DNA from: Glycocaulis sp051859565
Lineage (GTDB): Bacteria > Pseudomonadota > Alphaproteobacteria > Caulobacterales > Maricaulaceae
Reading direction: 5' to 3'
Assembly: GCF_051859565.1 (NCBI RefSeq)
Contig: NZ_JBHYFK010000001.1
Span: 248,001-312,000, forward strand
DNA length: 64,000 bases
Positions 1 through 8,451 of the stretch are shown piece after piece; the first letter of the stretch is position 1; the number at the start of each line of letters is the position of its first letter. Position numbers and translations under genes: made by a program. The notes below the pieces were generated by a model. The model did not search any database and was not told the DNA's origin. It worked only from the letters and a program-made list of their open reading frames with translations.

Positions 1-1096
1 CCTCACCAAACGGCACCAGACGCACCTTGTCATAAATCGCCTCGACCGCCCCGGCTCCGCCCTCGAAATGCAGCGCGGCCAGCGAGTTGTAGTAAAGCTC
101 GCCCTCGGGGAAGCGCTCGCGGCGGGTGACGCCGCTCCACAGCCGCGTGCCGTGCGGCAGCGTGTCCTCGATTCTCATGAGAACGGAGCTGTCTTCCAGC
201 ATCACGGTAGGAATGGCGCCTTCGGGCCAGATGACCGCGTCCACATCTTCAAGGCCGGGCTGCATCGTCAGGTCCAGATAGGTCTGGAGAATGGGCAGCC
301 GGTTGGCGAAGCGCTTTTCGCGCTGATCGACATTGACCTGCACGATGCGCAGCCGTGTATCGGTGAGGCTGTCTTCAGCTCCGGCCAGCCGCGCACTACC
401 CCAGCCCCACATGCCCGCCAGCATCACGGTACTCAGGGCCAGTGGCGCCGCGCGCACCAGCCAGTGACCGCGCCCGGAGAGGGCCGCCGGGCTGGCAAAG
501 GCGAAAAGCACGAAGGCTGAAAGGCCCAGCGCGCCAATAAGGCTTGCCATCTGGCTGACAGGTGTACCTGCCTCGAACACATGGCCGGGCAGATTCCACG
601 GGAAGCCCGAGAACAGCACCGAGCGGGCAAACTCAACGAGGGTGAACAGCGCGGCGAACAGGCCGATGCGCATCGGGCCCTCGGGGGCAAAGCGGACATA
701 GAGGCTCGCCGCCAGCCCCCAGAACAGGGCAAGCCCGCCCGGCAGCAGGGTCAAAGGCGCCCAGATCAGCCAGGCATGTTCCTCCGCGCTGACGAGGAAG
801 GCATTGGCGACCCACCAAGTGCTGCCAAGGAAATAACCGGCGGCAAATGTCCAGCCCCGCCAGAAGCCGGCGCGCAAGCGCCGCTCCCGCCGCCGCGCCG
901 CGTCCAGAGAGAGGACCAGCAGGACAAGACCGAAAATCAGTGCTGGAACGGAGTGGAAGGGTGCATGGGCCAGCGTGGAGAGAAAGCCGAGTACAAACAG
1001 GGCAAGCCCGATGCGCCAGCCGCGCGCGGCCTGCCACCAGTCAAGCAGTGCCACGCTGACGCGTGCTCCGCGGCGGACCATGTCAGCTGCGCGCAT
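1..1096 (-). CDS. lnt: Apolipoprotein N-acyltransferase, 3' end cut by window edge
   Basis: Transfers an acyl chain from phospholipid to the N-terminal cysteine of lipoproteins at the periplasmic face of the inner membrane. The first 365 residues are visible. Hydrophobic helices cover roughly residues 20-215, followed by a nitrilase-type domain. WPEGAIP carries the expected catalytic Glu near residue 292 and YDKVRLVPFGE the catalytic-type Lys near residue 357. The catalytic Cys and last membrane helix lie beyond the edge. The ATG start shares its A with the TAA stop of the upstream corC gene, so the two are translationally coupled. Identification is firm; activity cannot be judged without the missing part. 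Confidence 0.93.
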   Translation of the reverse strand, partial: MRAADMVRRGARVSVALLDWWQAARGWRIGLALFVLGFLSTLAHAPFHSVPALIFGLVLLVLSLDAARRRERRLRAGFWRGWTFAAGYFLGSTWWVANAFLVSAEEHAWLIWAPLTLLPGGLALFWGLAASLYVRFAPEGPMRIGLFAALFTLVEFARSVLFSGFPWNLPGHVFEAGTPVSQMASLIGALGLSAFVLFAFASPAALSGRGHWLVRAAPLALSTVMLAGMWGWGSARLAGAEDSLTDTRLRIVQVNVDQREKRFANRLPILQTYLDLTMQPGLEDVDAVIWPEGAIPTVMLEDSSVLMRIEDTLPHGTRLWSGVTRRERFPEGELYYNSLAALHFEGGAGAVEAIYDKVRLVPFGE

Positions 1097-2007
1097 TATT
1101 GCAGATTTCCGGCGTCTCCCGCGCCGTCCTTGCGCGAACGGATACGTACCCGTCGGATGCGCCGCGGATCGGAATCGAGAATCTCGAACTCCAGCCCGGT
1201 TGAGTGGGCGATCACCTCACCGCGTTCAGGCACACGTCCTGTCAGCATGAAGACAAGTCCGCCCAGCGTATCGACATCCTCGATCTCGTCTTCGGTGGCA
1301 ACCGGACGGCCGATTGCCTCGGCCAGCTCATCAAGCGACGTGCGTGCGTCCGCTTCCCAGACATGGGGGCCGCGCGCCCGGATCAGCGGGCCTTCGGCCT
1401 CGTCATGTTCGTCATCAATCTCGCCAACGATCGGCTCCAGCAGGTCTTCCAGCGTCACCAGCCCGTCCGTGCCGCCAAATTCATCGACGACCAGCGCCAT
1501 GTGCATGCGGCGTGACTTCATCCGCACCAGCAGGTCGGCGGCGCGCATTGAGGGCGGGACATAGAGCAGGGGACGGCGTACCTGCGGCAGGATTTTTGCC
1601 GCCGCCCAGTCTTCCGGGCGCTGGCCATCGGGATTGCCGGCCAGATGCGCGATGAGATCCTTGATGTGAACCACGCCGACCGGATCGTCGAGCGTTTCAC
1701 GATAGACCGGCAGGCGCGAATGGGATGCGTCGGCGAACAGGCGCGCTGCATCGCCCAGCGCAGTGTCGATCTCCATGGCCACGATATCGGCGCGCGGCAC
1801 CATCACATCGGCCACACGCAGCGCATCCAGTGCGTTCACATTGAAGGAGAGTTCCCGGTCAACAGTCTGGCCCGCCTGGTTTGTGCCGGCCTCGTGGGTC
1901 TCCGTATGGAGAGCTGCCGCGAGGTCCGGGACGGGGCGCCGGTGAATGGCGCCTTTCAGCCGGGCCATGAGACTTCGTCTTGGCGGATCGTCACTCATCA
2001 CGCTCAT
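1096..2007 (-). CDS. corC: CorC/HlyC family CBS-domain protein
   Basis: A 303-residue cytoplasmic protein of the CorC/TlyC family, linked to metal-ion homeostasis and known as a partner of neighbouring lnt and ybeY genes in many proteobacteria. A short basic N-terminus is followed by a CBS pair (about residues 65-190, containing VADVMVPRADIVAM and SRLPVYRETLDDPVGVVHIKD) and a C-terminal CorC_HlyC domain (about 215-295). No membrane segments are evident, so it is the small CorC type rather than the membrane-bound CNNM type. It overlaps ybeY by 4 nt and lnt by 1 nt, in one operon. The older name haemolysin C should not be read as haemolytic activity. Confidence 0.88.
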   Translation of the reverse strand: MSVMSDDPPRRSLMARLKGAIHRRPVPDLAAALHTETHEAGTNQAGQTVDRELSFNVNALDALRVADVMVPRADIVAMEIDTALGDAARLFADASHSRLPVYRETLDDPVGVVHIKDLIAHLAGNPDGQRPEDWAAAKILPQVRRPLLYVPPSMRAADLLVRMKSRRMHMALVVDEFGGTDGLVTLEDLLEPIVGEIDDEHDEAEGPLIRARGPHVWEADARTSLDELAEAIGRPVATEDEIEDVDTLGGLVFMLTGRVPERGEVIAHSTGLEFEILDSDPRRIRRVRIRSRKDGAGDAGNLQ

Positions 2008-2495
2008 ATGCGTTCTTTATAGGGATTCGCGATGCCCAGCCGGGCCAGAGCCGCGATTTCCACTGCCTCCATCTGTTCTGCCTCGGCCTCTTCCTTATGG
2101 TCAAAACCGTTAAGATGAAGAACGCCGTGTACCGCAAGATGGGCCGCGTGATCCACAAGCGCAATGGCGCGCGTGTTCGCTTCCGCCTGACAGGTCTCGA
2201 AAGCAAGAGCAATATCGCCCGGATACTGTTCCGATTCCGGCGCCGGGAAGGACAATACATTGGTCGGCTTGTCCTTGCCCCGGAAGCGCTGGTTCAGCGA
2301 TTGCAGTTCGCCATCGCCGGTAAACAGGATCACGGCCGGGCCGGGGCGGGGGTCTTCGATCATTGCAAGGACGGCTGACACCGCCTCAAGGCAGCGCGCC
2401 TCCAGCCCGGCCACCGCCTGCCAGCCTTCGTGCTCGATCACGATCTCGCAGGTGCCCTCATCCGCCATGCTTGGCATCCGCACGTTCATAGGCAT
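2004..2495 (-). CDS. ybeY: rRNA maturation endoribonuclease YbeY
   Basis: Metal-dependent RNase needed for 16S rRNA 3'-end processing and ribosome quality control. The 163-residue protein carries the family signature HGVLHLNGFDH, whose three histidines bind the metal, followed by an acidic tail. It lies between phoH (38-nt overlap) and corC (4-nt overlap), the standard alphaproteobacterial order, so it is cotranscribed. The start at 2495 is used because it gives usual family length; MPSMADEG eight codons further in is an alternative. Confidence 0.93.
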   Translation of the reverse strand: MPMNVRMPSMADEGTCEIVIEHEGWQAVAGLEARCLEAVSAVLAMIEDPRPGPAVILFTGDGELQSLNQRFRGKDKPTNVLSFPAPESEQYPGDIALAFETCQAEANTRAIALVDHAAHLAVHGVLHLNGFDHKEEAEAEQMEAVEIAALARLGIANPYKERI

Positions 2496-3456
2496 CGACG
2501 ATCATCCCAACGAGATCGTGGCGGACCACATCGGCGCGGGTAAACCGTGTGACCGCAATGCGCGGCACGCCAGAGAGGATGTCGAGCGCATCGGCCAGCC
2601 CGGACGGTTCGCGCGGGCCCAGATCAACCTGTGAGGGATCGCCGGTAACCGCCATGCGCGACCCCTGACCCAGCCGGGTCAGCATCATGCGCATCTGGGC
2701 GCGGGTGGTGTTCTGGGCCTCGTCACAGACTATGAAGGCCCGGTTGAGCGTGCGCCCGCGCATGAAGGCGAGCGGGGCTACCTCGATACGGCGCTCCTCA
2801 CGCATCTTGTCGACCACCTTCTGGGTCAGCGCATCGCGTAAGGAATCCCAGATCGGCAGGAGATAAGGATCGATCTTCTCGTTGAGATCGCCCGGCAGGA
2901 AGCCGAGGCGCTCACCAGCTTCCACCGCAGGACGGGTGATGACCAGGCGGTCGATCTCGCCGCGCGCGAGCTTTGCCGCGCCCCACGCAACTGCGAGCAA
3001 GGTCTTGCCGGTGCCGGCAGGCCCGACACCAAAAATCATGTCGTAGCGGTCTTCATCCTTCAGCGCGCGCACATAGTCTGCCTGGCCATTGGTGCGGGCA
3101 GCAAAGCTCACCCCGCGCGGCACGCGGATAATGGTTTCGTCGCCGGCGCTGACGGGCGTGTCGTCCATACGGCAGGCCGCGCGCACGGTTTCAGGGTCGA
3201 TGACCAGCCCGGATTCGGCGCGCGCATAGAGCGCATGGACCACGCGGGAGGCATCAGTTCTCGCGCGCTTGTCTCCGCCCGACAGCAATAGCTGGCCGCC
3301 ACCAGGCGCCTCGACATGCACGCCAAGCTCGGTTTCCAGCGCGATCAGATTGGCATGGCCGGGGCCTGCCAGCGCACGCACATGGGCCGCTTCATCGAAA
3401 TGCAGGGTCTCTGCAGGTGCGCGCTCTGTGCGCTTGGGTCGCGGGGTCCGGCTCAC
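2458..3456 (-). CDS. phoH: PhoH-like ATPase
   Basis: 332-residue P-loop ATPase of the PhoH/YbeZ family, thought to act with YbeY in RNA metabolism. A KH-like N-terminal region (about residues 20-110) is followed by the ATPase core with Walker A GPAGTGKT, Walker B FIVCDEAQN and the sensor segment MAVTGDPSQVDLG. Starts 4 nt inside the miaB stop and overlaps ybeY by 38 nt, so expression of miaB, phoH and ybeY is tightly linked. Biochemical role in this lineage is inferred from gene neighbourhood only. Confidence 0.92.
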   Translation of the reverse strand: MSRTPRPKRTERAPAETLHFDEAAHVRALAGPGHANLIALETELGVHVEAPGGGQLLLSGGDKRARTDASRVVHALYARAESGLVIDPETVRAACRMDDTPVSAGDETIIRVPRGVSFAARTNGQADYVRALKDEDRYDMIFGVGPAGTGKTLLAVAWGAAKLARGEIDRLVITRPAVEAGERLGFLPGDLNEKIDPYLLPIWDSLRDALTQKVVDKMREERRIEVAPLAFMRGRTLNRAFIVCDEAQNTTRAQMRMMLTRLGQGSRMAVTGDPSQVDLGPREPSGLADALDILSGVPRIAVTRFTRADVVRHDLVGMIVDAYERADAKHGG

Positions 3457-4859
3457 GCGGCGCAGCTCTCCCCGCTCAGCAGGCGGCCGCCAAGTGCGTT
3501 CTTCGAGGCAGAGACGATCTCTACCATGGCGATCTGGCCGATAAGGCTCGCAGGGCCATCACAGTGGACACCTTGCAGATACGGGCTGCGCCCGCCCAGC
3601 TGGCCGGGATTGCGCCCCTTACGTTCAAAGAGCACGGGCAGGCTCTTGCCCACCATCGACGCGTTGAAGGCCTGCTGCTGGGTGTCCAGCAGGGCCTGCA
3701 GGCGGGCAAGGCGCTCGGTCTTCACCGCTTCATCCACCTGGCCTGCCATGGCCGCGCCCGGCGTGCCGGGACGGCGCGAATACTTGAAGGAGAAGGCCGA
3801 TGCATAGCCAACCGTCTCGACCAGCTTCATCGTATCGGCAAAATCGCTTTCCTGCTCGCCGGGGAAGCCGACAATGAAATCTCCGGAGAGGGCGATGTCG
3901 GGGCGCAGGACACGCAGCCGCTCGATGAGCGCTATATAATCCGCCGCTGTGTGCTTGCGGTTCATGGCCTTGAGGATGCGGTCAGAGCCCGCCTGTACCG
4001 GCAGGTGCAGATAGGGCATCAGCTTTTCTTCTGATGCGAAAGCCTCGATCAGATCCTCATCCATGTCGTTCGGGTGGGAGGTGGTGAAGCGGATGCGGTC
4101 AATCCCGCCAATCATCGCCAGGTGCCGGATCAGGCGCGCCAGTCCCCAGCGCCCGCCTGCCTCCTCGCCTGCAGGCGCTTCGCCCGAATAGGCGTTGACG
4201 TTCTGGCCCAGCAGGGTGATCTCGCGCACGCCTTGGGCTGCCAGCGCGCGCACTTCGGCGGTGATCTGGGCGGCGGGACGCGAATATTCCGCGCCGCGCG
4301 TATAGGGCACCACGCAGAAGGAGCAGAACTTGTCGCAGCCCTCCTGCACCGTCACGAAGGCGCTATAACCCTCCACATGACGCTTGGGGGCCGCCAGCGC
4401 GTCGAACTTTTCCTCGACCTCGAACTCGGTCTCCAGCGCCTCGCCGCGCTCGCGATGGACCCGCGCGATCAGTTCGGGCAGGCGGTGATAGGTCTGCGGG
4501 CCGACGACCAGATCGACGACCGGCGCGCGGCGCTGGATTTCCGCGCCTTCGGCCTGCGCCACGCAGCCAGCGACCGTCACGGTCATCTGCCCGCCAGCGG
4601 CTTCCTTCTCGGCTTTCAGCGGCTTCAGACGCCCCAGCTCGGAATAGACCTTCTCGGCGGCCTTCTCGCGGATATGGCAGGTATTGAGGATGACAAGGTC
4701 GGCGCCCTCGGGCGCATCCGCCGGCTCATAGCCGAGCGGGACCAGCAGATCGCGCATGCGCTCTGAATCATACACATTCATCTGGCACCCATAGGTGCGG
4801 ATGAAGAGGCGTTTGCGAGCCGTTTTGGCCGTCTCGATGGTCATGGTCTCTGCGGTCAT
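3453..4859 (-). CDS. miaB: tRNA-2-methylthio-N6-dimethylallyladenosine synthase MiaB
   Basis: Radical-SAM methylthiotransferase that converts i6A37 to ms2i6A37 in tRNAs reading UNN codons. 468 residues. The N-terminal domain has the three auxiliary-cluster cysteines in TYGCQMNVYDSERM, LNTCHIREKAAEKV and AGCVAQAEG. The radical-SAM motif CDKFCSFC follows, and a C-terminal TRAM-like region ends the protein. First gene of the miaB-phoH-ybeY-corC-lnt run. The start at 4859 is conventional; a second ATG five codons in is possible. Confidence 0.95.
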   Translation of the reverse strand: MTAETMTIETAKTARKRLFIRTYGCQMNVYDSERMRDLLVPLGYEPADAPEGADLVILNTCHIREKAAEKVYSELGRLKPLKAEKEAAGGQMTVTVAGCVAQAEGAEIQRRAPVVDLVVGPQTYHRLPELIARVHRERGEALETEFEVEEKFDALAAPKRHVEGYSAFVTVQEGCDKFCSFCVVPYTRGAEYSRPAAQITAEVRALAAQGVREITLLGQNVNAYSGEAPAGEEAGGRWGLARLIRHLAMIGGIDRIRFTTSHPNDMDEDLIEAFASEEKLMPYLHLPVQAGSDRILKAMNRKHTAADYIALIERLRVLRPDIALSGDFIVGFPGEQESDFADTMKLVETVGYASAFSFKYSRRPGTPGAAMAGQVDEAVKTERLARLQALLDTQQQAFNASMVGKSLPVLFERKGRNPGQLGGRSPYLQGVHCDGPASLIGQIAMVEIVSASKNALGGRLLSGESCAA

Positions 4860-4963
4860 CAGGTGGTCCTGAAAGGCGAATGCGCGCTGTGGATATCCTC
4901 GGCGCGCTTCTCAGGCGGTTATGGGTGAAATGCCCAGCGCGCGCAAGGCCGGGCGCCTTCGTG

Positions 4964-5320
4964 TCAGGTGTAGCTCTTGATTTTCGCCAGACGGTTTGCC
5001 TTCACGCTGGTGAACTCCAGCATATGGCTGAACCGGCGTATGCGGCCGTCCTCGAAGCGCGCCTCACCGCTGGCGGCACCCACCTTGCCGTGAGCAATAG
5101 CGTGCTCAATCACGATCAGCGAGGGCTTAGCCTGCTGTGCAAGCCATGCCTGTGCAGCGTCTCTGCCTTCAAGAAGATTGTCAGCGGCTTCATGCCAGAT
5201 GACGTCGTCGTCCAAGACATCCGGTTTGCCGGGACCCGCTTCGAGAAGTACCGCCACATCCTGAACGAAGCTGTTCTTGGGTGAGTTCCCGCAGTCCTTG
5301 CTTCCGTGAACACGCGTCAC
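4964..5320 (-). CDS. NTF2-like (SnoaL-type fold) protein of unknown function
   Basis: A 118-residue protein whose length and C-terminal pattern (HAIAHGKVGAASGEAR then FEDGRIRRFSHMLEFTS) match the NTF2-like cone fold, a scaffold used by isomerases, hydrolases and non-enzymatic proteins. I see no catalytic signature. The chosen start is a GTG six nucleotides after the fur stop codon, which suggests cotranscription with fur. An iron-linked role is possible but only inferred from position. There is one cysteine near the N-terminus and no signal peptide. Confidence 0.7.
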   Translation of the reverse strand: MTRVHGSKDCGNSPKNSFVQDVAVLLEAGPGKPDVLDDDVIWHEAADNLLEGRDAAQAWLAQQAKPSLIVIEHAIAHGKVGAASGEARFEDGRIRRFSHMLEFTSVKANRLAKIKSYT

Positions 5321-5326
5321 GCGGGT

Positions 5327-5743
5327 CTACTCGCCGTCTTTCAGCTTTACTGCGTAAAGCTCCAGCCGGTGATCGACGAGCTTGTAGCCGAGGCGGCGCG
5401 CAATGGCTTCCTTCATCTTCTCGATCTCTTCGTCATAGAACTCGACGATATCGCCGGATTTGAGATCGATCAGGTGATCGTGGTGATCCTCGGTGGCTTC
5501 CTCATAGCGCGAGCGCCCGTCGCGGAAATCATGGCGCTCGATAATCCCGGCATCCTCAAACAGACGCACCGTGCGGTAAACGGTTGCCAGAGAGATACGG
5601 TTATCGACGCTGGCGGCGCGGCGATGCACTTCCTCGGCGTCGGGATGATCTTCAGCTTCCGACAGCACGCGCGCGATCACGCGGCGCTGCTCGGTCATGC
5701 GCAGACCTTTTTCGATGCACAATTGTTCAATGCGATCTGACAT
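5327..5743 (-). CDS. fur: Ferric uptake regulator Fur
   Basis: 138-residue Fur-family DNA-binding repressor. The N-terminal winged helix includes RMTEQRRVIARVLSEAEDHPDAEE and SLATVYRTVRLFEDAG; the C-terminal dimerisation domain contains the metal-site segment DHHDHLIDLKSGDIVEF. The CxxC pairs that hold structural zinc in Escherichia coli Fur are replaced (LIDLKSG instead of LICxxCG), as is usual in alphaproteobacterial Fur/Mur proteins. It could respond to iron or manganese; the sequence does not settle this. Followed at once by the NTF2-like gene. Confidence 0.92.
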   Translation of the reverse strand: MSDRIEQLCIEKGLRMTEQRRVIARVLSEAEDHPDAEEVHRRAASVDNRISLATVYRTVRLFEDAGIIERHDFRDGRSRYEEATEDHHDHLIDLKSGDIVEFYDEEIEKMKEAIARRLGYKLVDHRLELYAVKLKDGE

Positions 5744-5826
5744 GGGTCAGCCTCCATGAAGCGCTTGTCTGCGCAAGGCCATTACACTCTGTCCTTAGCC
5801 CTGCAGGCCAAATCTGTCCATTCCTG

Positions 5827-6270
5827 CTACAGGCTGCGCGACATAATGAGCGCATCCGAGCCGTCGCGATAATAGCGTGTCCGGTGCCCCGCTTCACGCC
5901 AGCCGTCAGAGCGGTAAAGCGCGATTGCCGCCATACTGTTCACCGACACTTCAAGAAAAGCGTTTGCCGCGCCGCGCCGCTGCGCGGCCTCCAGTCCCGC
6001 CTTGACCAGCGCCCGGCCAGCGCCCGCCCGGCGCGCCGATGGCAGGACGGCAAGGGTGAGCATCTCTGCCTCATCGGCTATCGTGCGCATCAGGATGAAG
6101 CCCAGCGGCGTGCCGCCTCTGGCCGCCAGCAGCGCATCCATGCCCGGTCCCGCCAGCAGGGCCTCGAAGGCCGCCGCGTCCCAGACCTCCCCGCCGTCAA
6201 AGGCTTTCGCGTGCAGGGCGGCGAGCAGTTCGCTGCTCTCAGGGCCGGCAGCGAGAATGTCCGCGCTCAT
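5827..6270 (-). CDS. rimI: Ribosomal-protein-alanine N-acetyltransferase RimI-like (GNAT)
   Basis: 147-residue GNAT acetyltransferase. The acetyl-CoA loop is visible in VLPSARRAGAGRALVKAG, and the C-terminal ANAFLEVSVNSMAAIALY segment is the typical RimI pattern. Its start overlaps the tsaB stop by 4 nt; tsaB-rimI pairing is widespread in bacteria and supports the RimI assignment. Substrate is expected to be ribosomal protein S18, but other N-terminal substrates are possible. Confidence 0.86.
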   Translation of the reverse strand: MSADILAAGPESSELLAALHAKAFDGGEVWDAAAFEALLAGPGMDALLAARGGTPLGFILMRTIADEAEMLTLAVLPSARRAGAGRALVKAGLEAAQRRGAANAFLEVSVNSMAAIALYRSDGWREAGHRTRYYRDGSDALIMSRSL

Positions 6271-6923
6271 GGGACGATGCCGCCAGGCAGCGCCGCGTCC
6301 GGCGGGCGGGCATAGTGCGGGCTGGGCAGGGGCGTGTCGCCGCCTGCTTCACGCGTCAGCGCCAGCAGCGCCATCAGAGGGGAATGATCCACCCATGGCG
6401 AGGCTGGGTCCAGAAGATGTGCGCCAGACCCGGCAAGGTGGGCTGCGCCGCTGGCGGTAAAGGCCGCTCTGGCATCTGCCACATCGCTGCGAACCGGCTC
6501 GCCCTGCGCAGCACCGCGGCTGAACACCTGCCAGACCAGCTCGCTGCGGCGGGCGTCATGGACGGCAAACACCGCCGCGCGACTTTCAGGGTCTGCTTCG
6601 TGCGCCATCGCCGCCAGGCTGGATACGCCGACCGCCTGCGCGCCGCTCGCCAGTGCCAGCCCGCGCGCAAAGGCAGTGCCAGCGCGCGTGCCGGCAAAGC
6701 TGCCCGGCCCTGTCGCTACGCCAATGCGCCAGAGTTCGCGAGGCGCAATACCCGCCTCATCAAGCAGTTCGCCCACCAGAGGCGCCAGCCTTTCAGCCTG
6801 TCCGCGCTCCATCGCCTCGTCGCGCTGGAGGATCCGGCCATTGGCCAGCTGCAGCGCAGCCGCGCACCATCGCCCGGTCGTGTCGATGACCAGAACCGGG
6901 CGATGGAGGGGGTCACTTGCCAT
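6267..6923 (-). CDS. tsaB: tRNA t6A37 biosynthesis protein TsaB
   Basis: 218-residue ASKHA-fold protein that forms the TsaB-TsaD heterodimer used to place threonylcarbamoyl on A37 of ANN-decoding tRNAs. N-terminal VIDTTGRWCAAALQLANG and the conserved GVATGPGSFAGTRAG segment identify it. It sits 7 nt downstream of the nitroreductase stop and overlaps rimI, so the three probably form one transcript. The C-terminal part is shorter than in enteric TsaB, as is usual for alphaproteobacteria. Confidence 0.92.
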   Translation of the reverse strand: MASDPLHRPVLVIDTTGRWCAAALQLANGRILQRDEAMERGQAERLAPLVGELLDEAGIAPRELWRIGVATGPGSFAGTRAGTAFARGLALASGAQAVGVSSLAAMAHEADPESRAAVFAVHDARRSELVWQVFSRGAAQGEPVRSDVADARAAFTASGAAHLAGSGAHLLDPASPWVDHSPLMALLALTREAGGDTPLPSPHYARPPDAALPGGIVP

Positions 6924-6930
6924 GAAGAGT

Positions 6931-7557
6931 CTATTTCAGAATGCGCGCAGCCTCGTCGAAGGAGAGGCGCGGCAGGCGCGGGAACAGCTTCTCGGTCGTT
7001 CCATAGCCGATATTGACCAGAAAGTTCGAGCGCCAGTGCTTCATTTTCGGGTCGGAGGCGAAAAACTCTTCATCGACCTTGGCGTTGTCGAACCCGCTCA
7101 TCGGGCCGCAATCAAGGCCCAGCGCACGGGCCGCCAGGATCAGATAAGCGCCCTGCAGCGTGCCATTGCGCACACCATTGGCCTTGCGCGCGTCGTCAGA
7201 AGCAAACCATTCCTTGGCACCGGGATCATGCGGGAAGAGCTCCGGCACTTTCTGGTGAAATTCCCAGTCCCACGCCACAATGGCCGTCACAGGCGCGCTC
7301 ATCGTCTTGTCGACATTGGACGGGATCAGGAAGGGCTTGAGCCGTTCCTTGGCCGCGCCTTTGAGGAAGATGAAGCGCGCGGGCGAGTTGTTGGCGCTGG
7401 TCGGGCCGTATTTGAGAAGGTCGTAGAGCGCCTGGATCGTCGTGTCGGACACATCCTTGTCCTCCCACGTGTAGAAGGTGCGCGCACCCCGGAACAGCTG
7501 GTCCAGCGCGTGGTCGGGCAGGGTCTTGTGGCGGTCGGCAAGGGCAAGCTCGCTCAT
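6931..7557 (-). CDS. RutE-like nitroreductase (malonic semialdehyde reductase type)
   Basis: 208-residue flavin-dependent nitroreductase-fold enzyme. Segments LLKYGPTSANNSPARFIFL, ALGLDCGPMSGFDNAKVDE and WRSNFLVNIGYG closely follow the RutE subgroup, which reduces malonic semialdehyde to 3-hydroxypropionate in pyrimidine breakdown. No other rut genes are nearby, so the physiological substrate is unproven. I chose the ATG at 7557 because GAGGAG lies about eight bases before it; an upstream ATG at 7572 overlaps that ribosome-binding site and is unlikely. Confidence 0.84.
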   Translation of the reverse strand: MSELALADRHKTLPDHALDQLFRGARTFYTWEDKDVSDTTIQALYDLLKYGPTSANNSPARFIFLKGAAKERLKPFLIPSNVDKTMSAPVTAIVAWDWEFHQKVPELFPHDPGAKEWFASDDARKANGVRNGTLQGAYLILAARALGLDCGPMSGFDNAKVDEEFFASDPKMKHWRSNFLVNIGYGTTEKLFPRLPRLSFDEAARILK

Positions 7558-7692
7558 GGCAGGGCTCCTCATTCTTGTCGTGCGCCAGCTCTCGCTGGCA
7601 GGAAGGGCTTCGACACGAGATAAGCCGGATAGGCCAGGGACGCTATGGCCGGTGCGGAAAAACCGCTGTGCCGAAGTCTCCAGCGTATGAAA

Positions 7693-7771
7693 TCCCGGCC
7701 AAGCGTAGCGCGAGCCGGGACCTCGGGCAGAACTGGCATCAGGCCCCGGATACCGCTTCGCGGTTCCGGGG
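7693..7771. repeat. Two strong intergenic hairpins, REP-like
   Basis: Between the nitroreductase and nfu genes lie two GC-rich palindromes. The first (7693-7720) has TCCCGGC and GCCGGGA arms. The second (7744-7771) has arms CCCCGGA/TCCGGGG extended by ACCGC/GCGGT with a small loop, followed on the plus strand by GTTT. The upstream nfu gene reads into them, so they may end its transcript, although no U-tract follows on that strand. The pairing of two GC palindromes resembles dispersed REP-type elements of alphaproteobacteria; copy number cannot be checked here. Confidence 0.5.
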
Positions 7772-7783
7772 TTTCAAGCGTGG

Positions 7784-8344
7784 CTAGACCACCGCCTCGA
7801 CGCCCAGAACCTCCGGCACATAGTGTTTGAGCAGATTCTCGATCCCGCTCTTCAGCGTCATGGTCGAGGACGGGCAGCCCGCGCACGCGCCGCGCATATG
7901 CAGGCTGACAATGCCGGTTTTCTCGTCATAGGCGTGAAACACGATATCGCCGCCATCCTGTGCCACGGCCGGGCGCACGCGCGTATCGATGACCTCGCGG
8001 ATTTCCTTCACGATGGCCGCTGTCTCGCCCTGATAGACGGTTTCGGCCTCTTCGCCGGAGCCGGAGAAAAGCGCCTTGCCCGATTGCAGCACATCCATGA
8101 TCGCGCCCAGCACGGCAGGCTTGATATGGACCCATTCCACGCCCTCGCCCTTGGTGACAGAGACGAAATCGGACCCGGCAAACACGCGCACCACACCCTC
8201 GACCGCGAATAGTTCGCGCGCCAGCAGCGAGGATTGCGCCTCTTCGGGCGTTGCGAAATCGCGCGGGGTTTCCGGCGCAATTTCCTGACCGGGCAGGAAT
8301 TTCAGCGTGTCGGGATTGGGGGTGGCTTCGGTCTGGATAAACAT
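7784..8344 (-). CDS. NifU-like/NFU1-type Fe-S scaffold protein
   Basis: 186-residue Fe-S cluster carrier. The N-terminal Nfu_N domain (MFIQTEATPNPDTLKFLPGQ onward, residues 1-90) and the C-terminal NifU domain with the cluster-binding CAGC motif (GACAGCPSSTMTLKSGIE) give the same architecture as mitochondrial NFU1. The ATG at 8344 begins the family-typical MFIQTE sequence; seven extra codons upstream are not needed. It stands alone, so it probably serves general cluster delivery, for example to lipoate synthase or respiratory enzymes. Confidence 0.93.
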   Translation of the reverse strand: MFIQTEATPNPDTLKFLPGQEIAPETPRDFATPEEAQSSLLARELFAVEGVVRVFAGSDFVSVTKGEGVEWVHIKPAVLGAIMDVLQSGKALFSGSGEEAETVYQGETAAIVKEIREVIDTRVRPAVAQDGGDIVFHAYDEKTGIVSLHMRGACAGCPSSTMTLKSGIENLLKHYVPEVLGVEAVV

Positions 8345-8451
8345 GACGGGTCGGGCCTTCTTCAAAGCCTGGGCAGGGCTGTGCCGGGATCAGCCCTTCA
8401 CTTGGCCTTGAACGCGCGTCCTTTCAACCCTGCAGGCATCAGGGTTACCCG

